The notes: generated by a model not told the origin, from the letters alone. Shown: positions 24,883-34,371, counted from the stretch's first letter. The stretch is DNA of 64,000 nucleotides from Allorhizobium undicola ORS 992 = ATCC 700741 (GCF_000621665.1 NZ_JHXQ01000010.1:62001-126000), one strand, 5' to 3'. Made by a program: numbers and translations.

Positions 24883-25869
24883 ATGAGCGGGTTCGATATT
24901 GTCGTGATTGCCCTTGTGGCGTTCGTGGTGCTGGTGCTGGTTGCCGGGATCAAGACGGTGCCGCAGGGCTATCGCTATACGGTGGAGCGTTTCGGCCGCT
25001 ATACGCGCACGCTGGAGCCGGGGCTGAATATCATCACGCCCTTCATCGAAACCATCGGCGCGAAGATGAACGTCATGGAGCAGGTGCTGGATGTGCCGAC
25101 CCAGGAGGTCATTACCCGCGACAATGCCAGCATTTCAGCCGATGCCGTGGCGTTTTTTCAGGTGCTGAATGCTGCCCAGGCCGCCTATCAGGTGGCCAAT
25201 CTGCAAAATGCCATTCTCAACCTCACCATGACCAATATTCGCTCGGTCATGGGCTCGATGGATCTGGACGAACTGCTTTCCAACCGCGACGCCATCAACG
25301 ACAAGCTGCTGCGGGTGGTGGACGAGGCCGTTGGCCCTTGGGGGGTTAAAGTCACCCGCGTCGAGATCAAGGACATTCAGCCGCCCAAGGATCTGGTGGA
25401 TGCCATGGCACGGCAGATGAAGGCGGAACGCGAAAAACGCGCCCAGGTGCTGGAAGCGGAAGGAATGCGCAATGCGCAAATTCTGAAAGCCGAAGGCGCC
25501 AAGCAAGCCGCCATCTTGCAGGCGGAAGGCAAGCGCGAGGCCGCCTGGCGGGAAGCCGAGGCCCGCGAACGTCTGGCGGAGGCCGAAGCCAAGGCCACCA
25601 CGCTTGTCTCACAAGCCATTGCCGCCGGTGACGTCAACGCCATCAATTATTTCGTGGCGCAAAAATATACCGAAGCCATGGCCTCGATCGGCACCGCCAG
25701 CAATGCAAAGATCGTGCTGATGCCGATGGAGGCCTCGGCGCTGATCGCCTCGCTTGGCGGCATCGGCACGCTGGCGCGCGAGGTTTTCGGCGAGGCGCAG
25801 ACCGGCCAGAGACCGGCACCGGCGCGAAGCCCCTCAGCCGTGCCTCCCGTCAATCCGTCGCGGGAGTAG
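24883..25869 (+). CDS. SPFH/Band 7 membrane protein
   Basis: This 328-residue stomatin-like (SPFH) protein has an N-terminal transmembrane helix (residues 5-25, [17 protein letters not shown]). The Band 7 domain follows ([28 protein letters not shown] and an early [15 protein letters not shown]). A long coiled-coil of charged Ala/Glu/Arg/Lys repeats spans about residues 175-250. Such proteins form oligomers in membrane microdomains and pair with NfeD proteins. The next gene, 4 bases on, is NfeD-like, so the pair is an operon. A role in membrane-protein quality control is inferred from family knowledge (QmcA). Confidence 0.9.
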   Translation: MSGFDIVVIALVAFVVLVLVAGIKTVPQGYRYTVERFGRYTRTLEPGLNIITPFIETIGAKMNVMEQVLDVPTQEVITRDNASISADAVAFFQVLNAAQAAYQVANLQNAILNLTMTNIRSVMGSMDLDELLSNRDAINDKLLRVVDEAVGPWGVKVTRVEIKDIQPPKDLVDAMARQMKAEREKRAQVLEAEGMRNAQILKAEGAKQAAILQAEGKREAAWREAEARERLAEAEAKATTLVSQAIAAGDVNAINYFVAQKYTEAMASIGTASNAKIVLMPMEASALIASLGGIGTLAREVFGEAQTGQRPAPARSPSAVPPVNPSRE

Positions 25870-25873
25870 GTCC

Positions 25874-26332
25874 ATGTTGCAATGGCTTGTCGATCAACTC
25901 GGGCCGTGGAGCTGGTGGATTCTGGCGCTCTCGCTTCTGGCGGCGGAACTCGTCATGCCCGGCATGTTTCTGGTCTGGTTCGGGCTTGGCGCCCTGCTCA
26001 CCGGCCTGTTGTCGCTGGCGCTCTGGGGTGATTTCTTCTGGTCATGGCAAGCCCAGACCATTTGTTTCATCGCCTTTTCGCTCGTTTCGATCCTGCTGGG
26101 ACGCCGCCTGCTGCGCGATGATGTGGCAAACAGCGACGAACCGCTGCTGAACCAGCGCAGCGCCAACCTCGTCGGCCGCACGGCAACGCTGGAAGAGCCG
26201 ATCCGTGAGGGACGCGGCCGTATCAAGCTGGATGGAACGTGGTGGGTGGTTCAGGGTCCCGATCTCGACAGCGGCACGCGCGTCATGGTGATGAGCGCGC
26301 GCGGCCATGACCTTATGGTGGATACCGCCTGA
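25874..26332 (+). CDS. NfeD-family membrane protein
   Basis: This 152-residue protein has two or three N-terminal transmembrane helices (PWSWWILALSLLAAELV, FLVWFGLGALLTGLL, TICFIAFSLVSILLG). A soluble C-terminal NfeD domain of the OB-fold type follows (LVGRTATLEEPI, GRIKLDGTWWVVQGPDLDSGTRV). It is the usual partner of SPFH proteins and lies 4 bases after that gene. The ATG at 25874 begins the membrane segment; an earlier start lies in the SPFH gene. Confidence 0.9.
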   Translation: MLQWLVDQLGPWSWWILALSLLAAELVMPGMFLVWFGLGALLTGLLSLALWGDFFWSWQAQTICFIAFSLVSILLGRRLLRDDVANSDEPLLNQRSANLVGRTATLEEPIREGRGRIKLDGTWWVVQGPDLDSGTRVMVMSARGHDLMVDTA

Positions 26333-26358
26333 TCGAACGGCCGCAGTTTTAATGTGTT

Positions 26359-26652
26359 ACAGCGTCCTTTGTGCGTTTTACCACAGTACACCACGCTACG
26401 GTTTTAGCCGTGGTTTACCCCCCTCTGTCCTGCCGGACATCTCCCCCTCAAGGAGGGAGATCGGCAAGATCGACGCCCTGCCTAAATTCTTGAAAAAGGC
26501 CGTCACCACAAATACTTATTGAAGAATGGCGCTTGTCTGTATTGCAATCTCCCCCCTTGAGGGGGAGATGTCCGGCAAGGCAGAGGGGGGTAGGCCACGC
26601 GGCATAACTCAGTGTCGTGTACTGTGGCGCTTTACAAAACGCACGGCGCTGT
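26359..26652. repeat. Bru-RS first hairpin interrupted by a 245-bp insertion
   Basis: The left arm ACAGCGTCCTTTGTGCGTTTTAC (with the 245-bp element at 26382-26626) and the right arm ending AAAACGCACGGCGCTGT bracket the insertion. The second hairpin is missing here. The flanking 9-mers GCGTTTTAC and GCGCTTTAC are a likely target duplication. Confidence 0.8.
26382..26626. mobile_element. 245-bp MITE-like element, copy 1
   Basis: This 245-bp non-coding element has ends CACAGTACAC and GTACTGTG as inverted repeats. Longer imperfect subterminal inverted repeats contain CCCCCCTCTG...CCGGACATCTCC and its complement. It is flanked by 9-bp repeats, GCGTTTTAC at 26373-26381 and GCGCTTTAC at 26627-26635 (8 of 9 identical). 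An equally long copy lies at 61790-62034. No transposase is present, so movement would need an enzyme encoded elsewhere. Confidence 0.85.
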
Positions 26653-26655
26653 AGA

Positions 26656-27651
26656 TCAGGCAACGCCGATGCGCAGCAGATCGTGGAAGTGGACGATGCC
26701 GCTCGGCGCGCCTTCTTCATCGGTCACGAACAGCGCGGAAATATTATACTGGTTGAGAATACCCATGGCCGTGGTGGCCAGCGTCTCGGTATTCACCGTC
26801 TTCGGATGGCGGGTCATGACCTCTTCGACAAGCCGCTCGCCAAGATTGCGGGTGAGGTTACGGGCAATATCGCCATCGGTGATGATGCCGACCAGACGTC
26901 CGGCTTCGTCGGTAACGCCGACACAGCCAAACCGCTTCTGCGACAGCATGATGATGGCTTCCGGCACAGAGGTACCAACCGGCACAACCGGCACTTCATC
27001 GCCCACATGCATCATGTCGCCGACATGCGTCAGCATGGCGCCCAGCTTGCCGCCCGGATGGAAAACCCGAAAATCGCTGGCCCCGAAGCCGCGTGCTTCC
27101 AGCAGCGCCAGCGCCAGCGCATCGCCAATGGCAAGCTGCATCATGGTGGAGGTGGTGGGCGCCAGCCCGTGCGGACAGGCCTCCTGCACCTTGGGCAGAA
27201 GCAACACGATGTCCGCTTCCCGCGCCAGAGTTGACGTTTCGCCGGAGGTGATGGCGATCAGCGGAATGGAAAAACGGCGGGTGAAGGACAGGATGCCGTG
27301 CAACTCGGTGCTTTCACCGCTCCAGGACATGGCAATCACCACGTCGTCGCGACCGATCATGCCCAGATCGCCGTGATTGGCTTCAGCCGGATGAATGAAG
27401 AAGGCAGGCGTGCCGGTGGATGCGAAGGTCGCGGCGATCTTGCCGCCGATATGCCCGCTTTTGCCGACACCTGATACGATCACCCGGCCGGAACTGCTGC
27501 CGATCACCTTGATGGCATTACAAAAGGGGCTGGCCAGCGGCCCCGCCAGCGCCTCCTCCAGCGCGGCAAGGCCGCTCTGTTCGGTGGAGATGACACGAAG
27601 CGCAGTTTCAACCGCACTGGCTTCGACGAGTTTGACAGCGAGCTTGTTCAT
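26656..27651 (-). CDS. kdsD: Arabinose-5-phosphate isomerase
   Basis: KdsD/KpsF interconverts ribulose 5-phosphate and arabinose 5-phosphate, the first step of CMP-KDO synthesis for lipopolysaccharide. The 331-residue protein has an N-terminal sugar-isomerase SIS domain (VSGVGKSGHIGGKIAAT, PAEANHGDLGM) and two CBS domains (about 200-330; LRIGVA at the end). The start at 27651 begins MNKLAVKLVEAS, and the frame upstream is not convincing. The gene ends 4 bases from the interrupted Bru-RS repeat, which may influence its transcript end. Confidence 0.92.
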   Translation of the reverse strand: MNKLAVKLVEASAVETALRVISTEQSGLAALEEALAGPLASPFCNAIKVIGSSSGRVIVSGVGKSGHIGGKIAATFASTGTPAFFIHPAEANHGDLGMIGRDDVVIAMSWSGESTELHGILSFTRRFSIPLIAITSGETSTLAREADIVLLLPKVQEACPHGLAPTTSTMMQLAIGDALALALLEARGFGASDFRVFHPGGKLGAMLTHVGDMMHVGDEVPVVPVGTSVPEAIIMLSQKRFGCVGVTDEAGRLVGIITDGDIARNLTRNLGERLVEEVMTRHPKTVNTETLATTAMGILNQYNISALFVTDEEGAPSGIVHFHDLLRIGVA

Positions 27652-27859
27652 GGGACCGTCACATATCGAAAAAGGCTGGAACTGTCCATTCACCCTTGCC
27701 AACAGCTTGTAAGAAAACACGATTTGGACGGCCCTGGTTTAATCGATTGAAACACGCCCACTTGCTTGGTCATGGTCCCCAAGAGAGAAATCAACCGTTC
27801 ATTAACCAAGATTATTTACTTCTTGTGGCAATACCCGCCCTCTCGAAGGCCCGTTCTTC

Positions 27860-29305
27860 ATGCGCAAACCATGCCAAAAGATCAAACTCCGTCTGCCGGG
27901 GCGCAAGATCGGCCCGCTTGCTCTTGTGGCAGTGGCGGTTGCGATGACGGGTGGCGCGGCCCTTGCCCAGGAGGTCAACGGGCTTTCCGCCCTTCGCGGC
28001 ACGACAAACGAAACCGGCACGGACGAGACGGCCACTGCAACGGTCAGCCCGGCCAAAAGCCTCGACCGCACCGCGCAGGATGCGCTGGATGCGGCCAGCT
28101 TTCGCCGCATCACGGACGATTCCCTCGACGCTGGCCGCCAGAACCTGCGGCAGTCTCCCCTGGACGAGCGCCGCAGCCAGCCTCCGGCGGATGACGGGCT
28201 GGGCATTCGCATCGGCACCATGGTGTTGAAACCGGAGGTCAGTCAGGGCCTCGGCGTCAAGCGCGAGACCGATGGCGGCGAGAAGACCAGCACGACCTAT
28301 TGGAACAATGGCCTGAAAGGCACGCTGACCTCCGACTGGTCGCAGCATGAGCTGAAAATCACCGGCGACGGTACCTGGCGGCGGAAGATCGCCGGCGACG
28401 GCGATGACGATCCGTCCGGCAAGGTAGATGCGCAATTGCGCCTCGACCTCAATGATGACATGGCGGCGCGGCTTTCGGCGGGCTATGGCTTCAGCCGCGA
28501 AAGCACCACCGATCCCAATGCTGTTCGCAACGCCTCGGTGCAGTCGGGCGTCCATCAATTCTCGACCGGCGCGGTGCTGGAGCGTGAGACAGGGCGGCTG
28601 CGTGGCTCGGTCGGCGTGAATTTCGATCGCTTCGTCTATACCGACGCGAAGCTTTCCGACGGCAGCACCCTGTCCAATTCCGATCGTAACCGCAACACGA
28701 TCACCCTCAACAGCCGCCTCGGCTATGAAATCAGTCCCGCTCTCCTGCCCTTCGTGGAAATTCTGGCCGGAAGGAGCAATTATGACCAATCGCGTGACAG
28801 CGCAGGCTATGCCCGCTCCGGCAATCTCTATGGCGCCAAGACAGGCATTGCCTCCGATATGGGCGAAAAACTCAAGGGTGAACTGGCCCTTGGCTATGAA
28901 CGCGCCTCTTTCGAAGACAGCCGCCTGAGCGATCTGGGCGCCATGACCGTGGACGGCTCCGTGCTTTGGTCGCCACGGCGTGGTACCAATGTCGATCTCG
29001 GCTTGAAAACCTCCATCGAACCCTCCACCACCGCTGGCGTCAGCGGCGATGTGGCCTATGCGCTGACGGCGCTTGTGACCCATGAACTGCGCGACAACCT
29101 CGTGGCGCGGCTATCCGGCGGCACTACCTGGCGCAATTATCGCGGCGCAGGCGACAATTCCACCGCCTATAACGCCGGGGCCGGGCTGACCTACACGCTG
29201 AACCGCAATGTCGATCTGACCGCCGATGTCACCTATGAATTATCGAGCGGCACCAGCACCGACAGGACGTTGACGGCGGGCATTGGCGTGAAGCTGAAAC
29301 GATAG
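27860..29305 (+). CDS. Outer membrane beta-barrel protein (BBP2-type)
   Basis: This 481-residue exported protein has a signal peptide (basic MRKPCQKIKLRLPGRK, hydrophobic core, cleavage after AALA). A mostly beta-strand mature region follows, with alternating hydrophobic/polar residues and closing repeats such as YNAGAGLTYTLNRNVDLTADV. The end, LTAGIGVKLKR, suits insertion as an outer-membrane barrel. It resembles the putative beta-barrel porin family (BBP2/DUF560-like). Ligand and role are unknown. It lies between kdsD and galU, both envelope genes, so envelope work is a natural guess. Confidence 0.78.
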   Translation: MRKPCQKIKLRLPGRKIGPLALVAVAVAMTGGAALAQEVNGLSALRGTTNETGTDETATATVSPAKSLDRTAQDALDAASFRRITDDSLDAGRQNLRQSPLDERRSQPPADDGLGIRIGTMVLKPEVSQGLGVKRETDGGEKTSTTYWNNGLKGTLTSDWSQHELKITGDGTWRRKIAGDGDDDPSGKVDAQLRLDLNDDMAARLSAGYGFSRESTTDPNAVRNASVQSGVHQFSTGAVLERETGRLRGSVGVNFDRFVYTDAKLSDGSTLSNSDRNRNTITLNSRLGYEISPALLPFVEILAGRSNYDQSRDSAGYARSGNLYGAKTGIASDMGEKLKGELALGYERASFEDSRLSDLGAMTVDGSVLWSPRRGTNVDLGLKTSIEPSTTAGVSGDVAYALTALVTHELRDNLVARLSGGTTWRNYRGAGDNSTAYNAGAGLTYTLNRNVDLTADVTYELSSGTSTDRTLTAGIGVKLKR

Positions 29306-29352
29306 GGCATTTTCAGAAGAAAATCCGAGACGCCCAAATCGATGAAACTTTT

Positions 29353-29458
29353 ACAGCGCCGTGCGTTTTAACAAACGCACAAAGGACGCTGTAACACTTT
29401 AAATCTGCTGCATAATTTTCACCTTAAATCGATTCCGATTTAAGGAATTATGCAGTAG
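29353..29458. repeat. Bru-RS type palindromic repeat (shortened left arm)
   Basis: This second intact-order copy runs over 106 bp. The left arm reads ACAGCGCCGTGCGTTTT, lacking four bases present in the right arm (CAAAGGACGCTGT). The second hairpin is complete and ends TATGCAGTAG. It lies between the beta-barrel gene and the galU terminator. Confidence 0.85.
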
Positions 29459-29513
29459 CTTCACACGATAGATCCTGCAATCGGCACCCGTTTCCGTGAG
29501 GCAGGCTCGTAAA

Positions 29514-29543
29514 CAACAAAGGCCGCCCCGGTGGAGCGGCCTT
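29514..29543 (-). terminator. Rho-independent terminator of galU
   Basis: On the minus strand AAGGCCGC and GCGGCCTT flank CTCCACCGGG and are followed by TGTTGTTT, 30 bases past the galU stop. Confidence 0.7.
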
Positions 29544-29572
29544 GACTATTCTGCACGAAGGCGAAGACAGCC

Positions 29573-30460
29573 TTACTTCAGGGCTGCGACCATGGCCTTG
29601 AGCTGGTCTTCCACGGAAGGGCGAATATCGGCCCGTTCCAGCGCGAAGGCGACATTGGCAAGGATGAAGCCATCCTTGGCGCCGCAGTCATAGGTTTCGC
29701 CCTTGAAGTGGTATCCGGCAAAATCCTGCTTGCCTGCCAGCTTCAGCATTCCATCGGTCAGCTGGATTTCATTGCCCGCGCCGCGTTCCTGCGTTTCGAG
29801 AATCTCGAAAATTTCCGGCTGGAGGATATAGCGGCCATTGATGAAGAAGTTGGAGGGTGCAGTGCCCTTGGCGGGCTTTTCGACCATTTGCGTGATACGG
29901 AAGCCGCCATCCAGCGCCTCGCCGACACCGACGATGCCATATTTATGGGCCTGATCCGGGTGACATTCCTCCACGGCAATGATGTTGCCGCCTGCCTTGT
30001 CGTAAAGCTCGACCATGCCCTTCATGCAGCCCTTTTCGCCGCGCATGATCATGTCAGGCAGAAGAAGCGCGAAGGGCTCGTCGCCCACGATGTCCCGCGC
30101 GCACCACACCGCGTGGCCAAGACCCAGCGGCTCCTGCTGGCGGGTGAAGCTTGCCGTGCCGGCCTTTGGCAGAATGCCGGACAGCAGCGTCAGTTCGGCA
30201 TTCTTGTTGCGTGCCTTCAGCGTCTGCTCCAGCTCGAACTGGATGTCGAAATAATCTTCGATGACGGCCTTGCCGCGCCCGGTCACGAAAACGAAATGCT
30301 CGACACCGGCCTCTGCCGCTTCGTCCACCACATATTGGATGACCGGCTTGTCCACGACGGTCAGCATTTCCTTCGGCACCGCCTTGGTGGCGGGCAGGAA
30401 GCGCGTTCCAAGACCGGCGACAGGGAAAACGGCTTTGCGGATTTTCTTCTGGATACCCAC
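29573..30460 (-). CDS. galU: UTP-glucose-1-phosphate uridylyltransferase
   Basis: GalU makes UDP-glucose from UTP and glucose 1-phosphate for LPS, capsule and cyclic glucan synthesis; in Brucella UDP-glucose feeds cyclic beta-1,2-glucan. The 295-residue protein has [37 protein letters not shown] and [14 protein letters not shown], all typical. It is monocistronic with its own terminator. Confidence 0.95.
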   Translation of the reverse strand: MGIQKKIRKAVFPVAGLGTRFLPATKAVPKEMLTVVDKPVIQYVVDEAAEAGVEHFVFVTGRGKAVIEDYFDIQFELEQTLKARNKNAELTLLSGILPKAGTASFTRQQEPLGLGHAVWCARDIVGDEPFALLLPDMIMRGEKGCMKGMVELYDKAGGNIIAVEECHPDQAHKYGIVGVGEALDGGFRITQMVEKPAKGTAPSNFFINGRYILQPEIFEILETQERGAGNEIQLTDGMLKLAGKQDFAGYHFKGETYDCGAKDGFILANVAFALERADIRPSVEDQLKAMVAALK

Positions 30461-30742
30461 TCATTCCTCCTGGAGGATCAACATCAATCAGGCACGGCCA
30501 TGGCATGTGCCCGTTCACAACGGTTGAACATGTCCCTTGGTTCGCAAATCTCACACATTTTCACGAGGCCCGCAGACTGCGGATTTCCCTCAAAATGCTT
30601 CAATCGATTAGCAGTTTCAACATGAATGGATTCTGACTAAAATCGGGCGCATTGCCGCGGGCAAAATATATGGTGAAAATGTGAGGCCGCCAAACATTTC
30701 CAATTGGTTTCCAGATTTGGTAAATTGGTAAAGAATTTGTTG
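30461..30742. other. galU / transglycosylase divergent intergenic region
   Basis: The gap carries the promoters of the two divergent genes. The section from about 30640 to 30740 is AT-rich. No gene is recognised before the hairpin at 30743. Confidence 0.4.
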
Positions 30743-30774
30743 ACCCTCCGGGCCTATAGTCACCTTTGGAGGGT
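30743..30774 (+). promoter_or_regulatory. Inverted repeat covering a leader-ORF ribosome site
   Basis: ACCCTCC (30743-30749) and GGAGGGT (30768-30774) are perfect inverted repeats 18 bases apart. The right arm is the ribosome site of the short leader ORF starting at 30779, so pairing would hide it. Confidence 0.5.
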
Positions 30775-30778
30775 GCCG

Positions 30779-30868
30779 GTGAAGCGCATGGACGTGTTCA
30801 TGCCCTGCCGCGCGGGCAGGCCTTGCCTGGCTGGTACCGCCCCTGAAAATCTTGGGATGAGCCGATGA
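30779..30868 (+). CDS. Possible 29-residue leader peptide upstream of the transglycosylase
   Basis: A GTG start 5 bases after GGAGGG begins 29 codons (MKRMDVFMPCRAGRP and so on), ending TGA at 30866-30868. The stop overlaps the ATG of the transglycosylase gene (ATGA at 30865-30868). The good ribosome site, short length and ATGA overlap suggest a translationally coupled leader. No known family applies, so this is a hypothesis. Confidence 0.3.
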   Translation: MKRMDVFMPCRAGRPCLAGTAPENLGMSR

Positions 30869-32085
30869 CAAAAAACACTTCTGCCCCCGGAAAGCTGTTT
30901 GCGGCGCTGGTATGCGGCTGGATGGCGATAATGCCTGCCAATCTTCACGCGGAACCGCGCTTCCAGAAATGGATCAGCGACTTTTATCCTGTCGCCGCCA
31001 GCGAGGGCATTTCCGCCGACACCTACCGCCGCGCCTTTGCCGGTATCAAGGATCCCGACCCGGATGTGTTGCAAAAGGCAGCCTATCAGCCGGAATTCAA
31101 GTCGCAGGTCTGGGATTATCTCGATTCCCGCGTCAATCCCTATACCGTCAGGATTGGCCGGGAAATGCTGGCCCGCCATGGCCGCACCCTTGCCGCTCTT
31201 GAACGCTATTTCGGTGTGGACCGGCATATTCTTCTGGCGATCTGGTCGATGGAAAGCAATTACGGCGCGGTGCTGGCCAAGGACGAGCGGCTGCATTACG
31301 TGCCGCAGGCGCTGGCAACGCTGGCCTTTGCCGATCCCCGCCGCGGCGGCTATGCCCGCAAACAGTTGATTGCCGCGCTGAAAATCCTGCAAAACGGCGA
31401 TGTCGCCCCCAAGGACATGACCGGCTCATGGGCGGGCGCCATGGGGCATACGCAATTCATCCCAACCAGCTATCTGCTTTATGCCGTGGATGCCGATGGC
31501 AACGGTCACAAGGACATCTGGAATTCCATTCCCGATGCGCTGGCCACATCGGCCAATCTTCTTTCCAAGAACGGCTGGGACAGCGGCAAGACCTGGGGTT
31601 ATGAAACCCGCGTTCCGGCGGGAGGGGCGCGTTACGCGGGCAAGAGCATGACGCTTGCCGAATGGCAGCGGCTGGGTTTCGTGCGGCCCAACGGCAAGGC
31701 ATTCTCCCGGCCGGGTGAGCGCGCCCAGCTCAAACTTCTGGCAGGCGAGGACGGGCCGGGCTTCCTGATGACCTCCAACTTCTTCACCATCAAGAAGTAT
31801 AATGCAGCCGATACCTATGCGCTGGCCGTTGGCCTTCTGGCTGACGAAATTGCCGGTTATGGCGGCATGGTGCAAAAATGGCCCCGCCCGAACGGAACGC
31901 TGGACATCAAGGAAAAATTCGAATTGCAGACCCGCATGAAGTCTCTTGGCTATTATGACGGCGAGATCGACGGCAATTTCGGTTCTGGCTCCAAGGCGGC
32001 CATTGCAGCCATCCAGCAGCGGCTGGGCATGGCAAGCGACGGTGAACCTTCAAAGCCGCTTCTGGATGCATTGCGCCAGCGTTGA
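30865..32085 (+). CDS. Lytic murein transglycosylase (MltB-like) with peptidoglycan-binding domain
   Basis: This 406-residue exported protein cleaves peptidoglycan glycan strands to 1,6-anhydromuramyl products. A signal peptide ends near HAEPRF. The catalytic transglycosylase domain (about 30-300) contains WSMESNYGAVL, with Glu as catalytic acid, and the motif SWAGAMGHTQFIPTSYL. The C-terminal ~60 residues (LQTRMKSLGYYDGEIDGNFG and TKPLLDALRQR-like end) are a peptidoglycan-binding domain of the PG_binding_1 type. No lipobox, so it is soluble periplasmic. The start follows a candidate leader ORF. Confidence 0.93.
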   Translation: MTKNTSAPGKLFAALVCGWMAIMPANLHAEPRFQKWISDFYPVAASEGISADTYRRAFAGIKDPDPDVLQKAAYQPEFKSQVWDYLDSRVNPYTVRIGREMLARHGRTLAALERYFGVDRHILLAIWSMESNYGAVLAKDERLHYVPQALATLAFADPRRGGYARKQLIAALKILQNGDVAPKDMTGSWAGAMGHTQFIPTSYLLYAVDADGNGHKDIWNSIPDALATSANLLSKNGWDSGKTWGYETRVPAGGARYAGKSMTLAEWQRLGFVRPNGKAFSRPGERAQLKLLAGEDGPGFLMTSNFFTIKKYNAADTYALAVGLLADEIAGYGGMVQKWPRPNGTLDIKEKFELQTRMKSLGYYDGEIDGNFGSGSKAAIAAIQQRLGMASDGEPSKPLLDALRQR

Positions 32086-32099
32086 AGCGGCAAAACAGG

Positions 32100-33317
32100 A
32101 TGCAGAAACGCATGATGCGCTGGCTCGTAAGATCGCCATTGCATGGGTTCATCGCCCTGATGATGACGCTTGCGATAACTGCGGCAGCCCTTCCGGCGGC
32201 AGCTCAGGATTACCCGCCGCAGCGCCGAAATCTGCTGGATCTGCTGTTTGGCCACTTCGACCATAGCCCGCCGCGCTATCGGCTTGCGCCCCGCGCGCCT
32301 TTCCCCCAAGCCCCGACGCGGCCAGTCCGCAGCCGCAAGAAACCGCCGGAGAACGCCCCCGCCAAGGCCATAACGCCGATTGCCACGCCACCGGCCGCCC
32401 CTCCGGCACCGGCCAAGCTGGACAATGCGCGAAAAATTCTCGTCGTCGGGGACTTTTTTGCCTCCGCCGTCGGCGATGGGCTGGCGGAAGCCTTCCGCGA
32501 TTCCCCCGGCACCCTGATCGACATTCGCAGCAATGGTTCATCCGGTCTGGTGCGGGACGATTATTATGACTGGCAAAGGCAAGTGTCGAAATTTCTCGAC
32601 GAGGTCAAACCTGCCGTCGTGGTCGTGGCCCTCGGCGCCAATGACCGCCAGCAAATGGGGGCGAGCGGACGGGACCAGCGCTTTCCCGGCGAGGCATGGG
32701 AGGAAGAATATCAAAAGCGTATCGAGGCGCTGGCGCACAAGGTGACGGACCGTCGCATCGCCCTGATCTGGACTGGCCTGCCCCCGGTGAAATCGCCGGG
32801 CATTTCCAGTGATTTCAGCCGGTTCAATACTTTCTACCGCAAGACGACCGAAAAGTTGGGCGGTGAATTCGTGGATGTCTGGGACGGCTTCGTGGACGAG
32901 GATGGTGGCTTCGTGCTGACCGGCTCGGACATCAACGGCCAGCAGGCTCGCCTGCGCGGCCCCGACGGCGTGAGCATGACGCAGGCAGGCAAGCGCAAGA
33001 TGGCCTTCTTTCTGGAAAAGCCCATCCGCAAGCGCCTGGGCGACATGGCAAGCCCCGGCCTCATGCGCCTTGACCTGCAACCGGCCATGCAACTGCCAGA
33101 CACCCCCCTCAATCTGGGTGATGAGGCACTACGCACGCCGCCCCTGAAGATTTCCGACCCGACGCTGGACGGCGCAAAAATCCTTCTCGGCGGCGCCCAG
33201 CCTCCGGCAAAACCCGCGCCCCCCTCCCCCCGCGACCTTCTGGTCAAAACCGGCATCCCCCCGCAAGCGCCCGCCGGCCGGCTGGACGATTACCGCCGCC
33301 CAGCCACAAGCCCCTGA
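32100..33317 (+). CDS. DUF459/SGNH-like exported protein lacking catalytic residues
   Basis: This protein of about 405 residues has a signal peptide (about residues 1-36, IALMMTLAITAAALPAAA), a Pro-rich linker (about 55-110) and a SGNH-hydrolase-like domain (about 112-310). Expected motif I, GDS, reads GDFFAS; the block III motif GxND is kept as LGANDRQQ. The final DxxH reads DGVSMT, so the nucleophile serine and the catalytic histidine are both replaced. It may be a binding protein rather than an enzyme. The gene starts within the stop region of the transglycosylase gene (TTG at 32082, or ATG at 32100 or 32112), so the two are coupled; the start is uncertain. Confidence 0.75.
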   Translation: MQKRMMRWLVRSPLHGFIALMMTLAITAAALPAAAQDYPPQRRNLLDLLFGHFDHSPPRYRLAPRAPFPQAPTRPVRSRKKPPENAPAKAITPIATPPAAPPAPAKLDNARKILVVGDFFASAVGDGLAEAFRDSPGTLIDIRSNGSSGLVRDDYYDWQRQVSKFLDEVKPAVVVVALGANDRQQMGASGRDQRFPGEAWEEEYQKRIEALAHKVTDRRIALIWTGLPPVKSPGISSDFSRFNTFYRKTTEKLGGEFVDVWDGFVDEDGGFVLTGSDINGQQARLRGPDGVSMTQAGKRKMAFFLEKPIRKRLGDMASPGLMRLDLQPAMQLPDTPLNLGDEALRTPPLKISDPTLDGAKILLGGAQPPAKPAPPSPRDLLVKTGIPPQAPAGRLDDYRRPATSP

Positions 33318-33324
33318 AGGCTCA

Positions 33325-34371
33325 TCACAATAATTCCAGAAAGCGGTCCACATCTTCGCTGGTGCTGGCGAAGCTGGTGACGAGGCGGATCAGCATTTCG
33401 TCTTCGCCTGCAAGATGCGGGTTTTCGCGCGGGGCAAGCCATTCGTAGAATTTTGCGCCCTTTGCTTCGGCAGCCCGGGCCCTCTCGCGCGGCACGACCG
33501 CGAAGACTTCGTTGCTCTGCGTTTCCCATGCCAGTCTGGCGCGATTGGAGGCGGCAAGTCCCAGACGCAGGCGCTCGGCCATGGCGTTGGCATGGCGGGC
33601 AAGATCGAGCCAGAGATTATCCTTCAGATAGGCTTCGAGCTGGGCGGAAACGAAACGGGTCTTGGAAAAGAGCTGGGCTGAGCGTTTGCGGATATAGGGC
33701 ATCTCTTCCGCCATGTCCGGATTGAAGAAGACGATGGCTTCGGCGCACCAGCAGCCATTCTTGGTGGCGCCGAAGGAAAGAATATCGACGCCGCGCTTCC
33801 ACGTCATCTCGGCGGGCGTACAATCCAGCGCCACCAGCGCATTGGCAAAGCGCGCCCCATCCATGTGCAACGGCAGGCGGCGGGATCGGGCGATAATGCC
33901 GATCTCGGCAATTTCGTCCAGCGTGTAGATCGTTCCCGCTTCCGTGGCCTGCGTCATGGTGACGGCCATGGGCCGGCCCTGATGAACCGATGGAACATCG
34001 AAACGCGAAACTGCGGTTTTCAAGGCTGCCGGATCGAGCTTGCCGTTTTCGCCCTCCACCGGATAAAGGCGGCTTGCATGGGTCAGATATTCCGGCGCGC
34101 CGCCCTCATCGGCATTCACATGCGCGTCGAAATGACAGAAAGTCACGCCGCCAGCCCGTGCAACGCTTGCCAGCGCCAGCGAGTTGGCCGCGGTGCCCGT
34201 GCCCACGAAGAAGACGGCCACCTCGCGTTCGAAGATCTCGTTGAACTGCGCTTCGATCCGCCGGTCGAGATCACTCGTCCCATAGGCGCTGGCATAGCCG
34301 CTGGCCTCGCGCGCCAGGCTTTCGGCAATAAGGGGATGGGCGCCCGCCCAGTTATCGGAAGCAAAGAACAT
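33325..34371 (-). CDS. ltaE: Low-specificity threonine aldolase
   Basis: This 348-residue PLP enzyme splits threonine or allo-threonine to glycine and acetaldehyde. Family features are MFFASDNWAGAHPLI at the start, EREVAVFFVGTGTAANSLAL, PLHMDGARFANALVAL and the PLP lysine in LSFGATKNGCWCAEA. The ATG at 34371 was chosen because upstream codons (to 34593) are not family-like. It is transcribed divergently from gltB. Confidence 0.9.
   Translation of the reverse strand: MFFASDNWAGAHPLIAESLAREASGYASAYGTSDLDRRIEAQFNEIFEREVAVFFVGTGTAANSLALASVARAGGVTFCHFDAHVNADEGGAPEYLTHASRLYPVEGENGKLDPAALKTAVSRFDVPSVHQGRPMAVTMTQATEAGTIYTLDEIAEIGIIARSRRLPLHMDGARFANALVALDCTPAEMTWKRGVDILSFGATKNGCWCAEAIVFFNPDMAEEMPYIRKRSAQLFSKTRFVSAQLEAYLKDNLWLDLARHANAMAERLRLGLAASNRARLAWETQSNEVFAVVPRERARAAEAKGAKFYEWLAPRENPHLAGEDEMLIRLVTSFASTSEDVDRFLELL

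Noticed and set aside
26382..26626. CRISPR or phage interpretation of the repeated C/G-rich arms
   Set aside because: There are only two inverted arms per copy with no regular spacers, and the flanking 9-bp duplications point to a transposed element.
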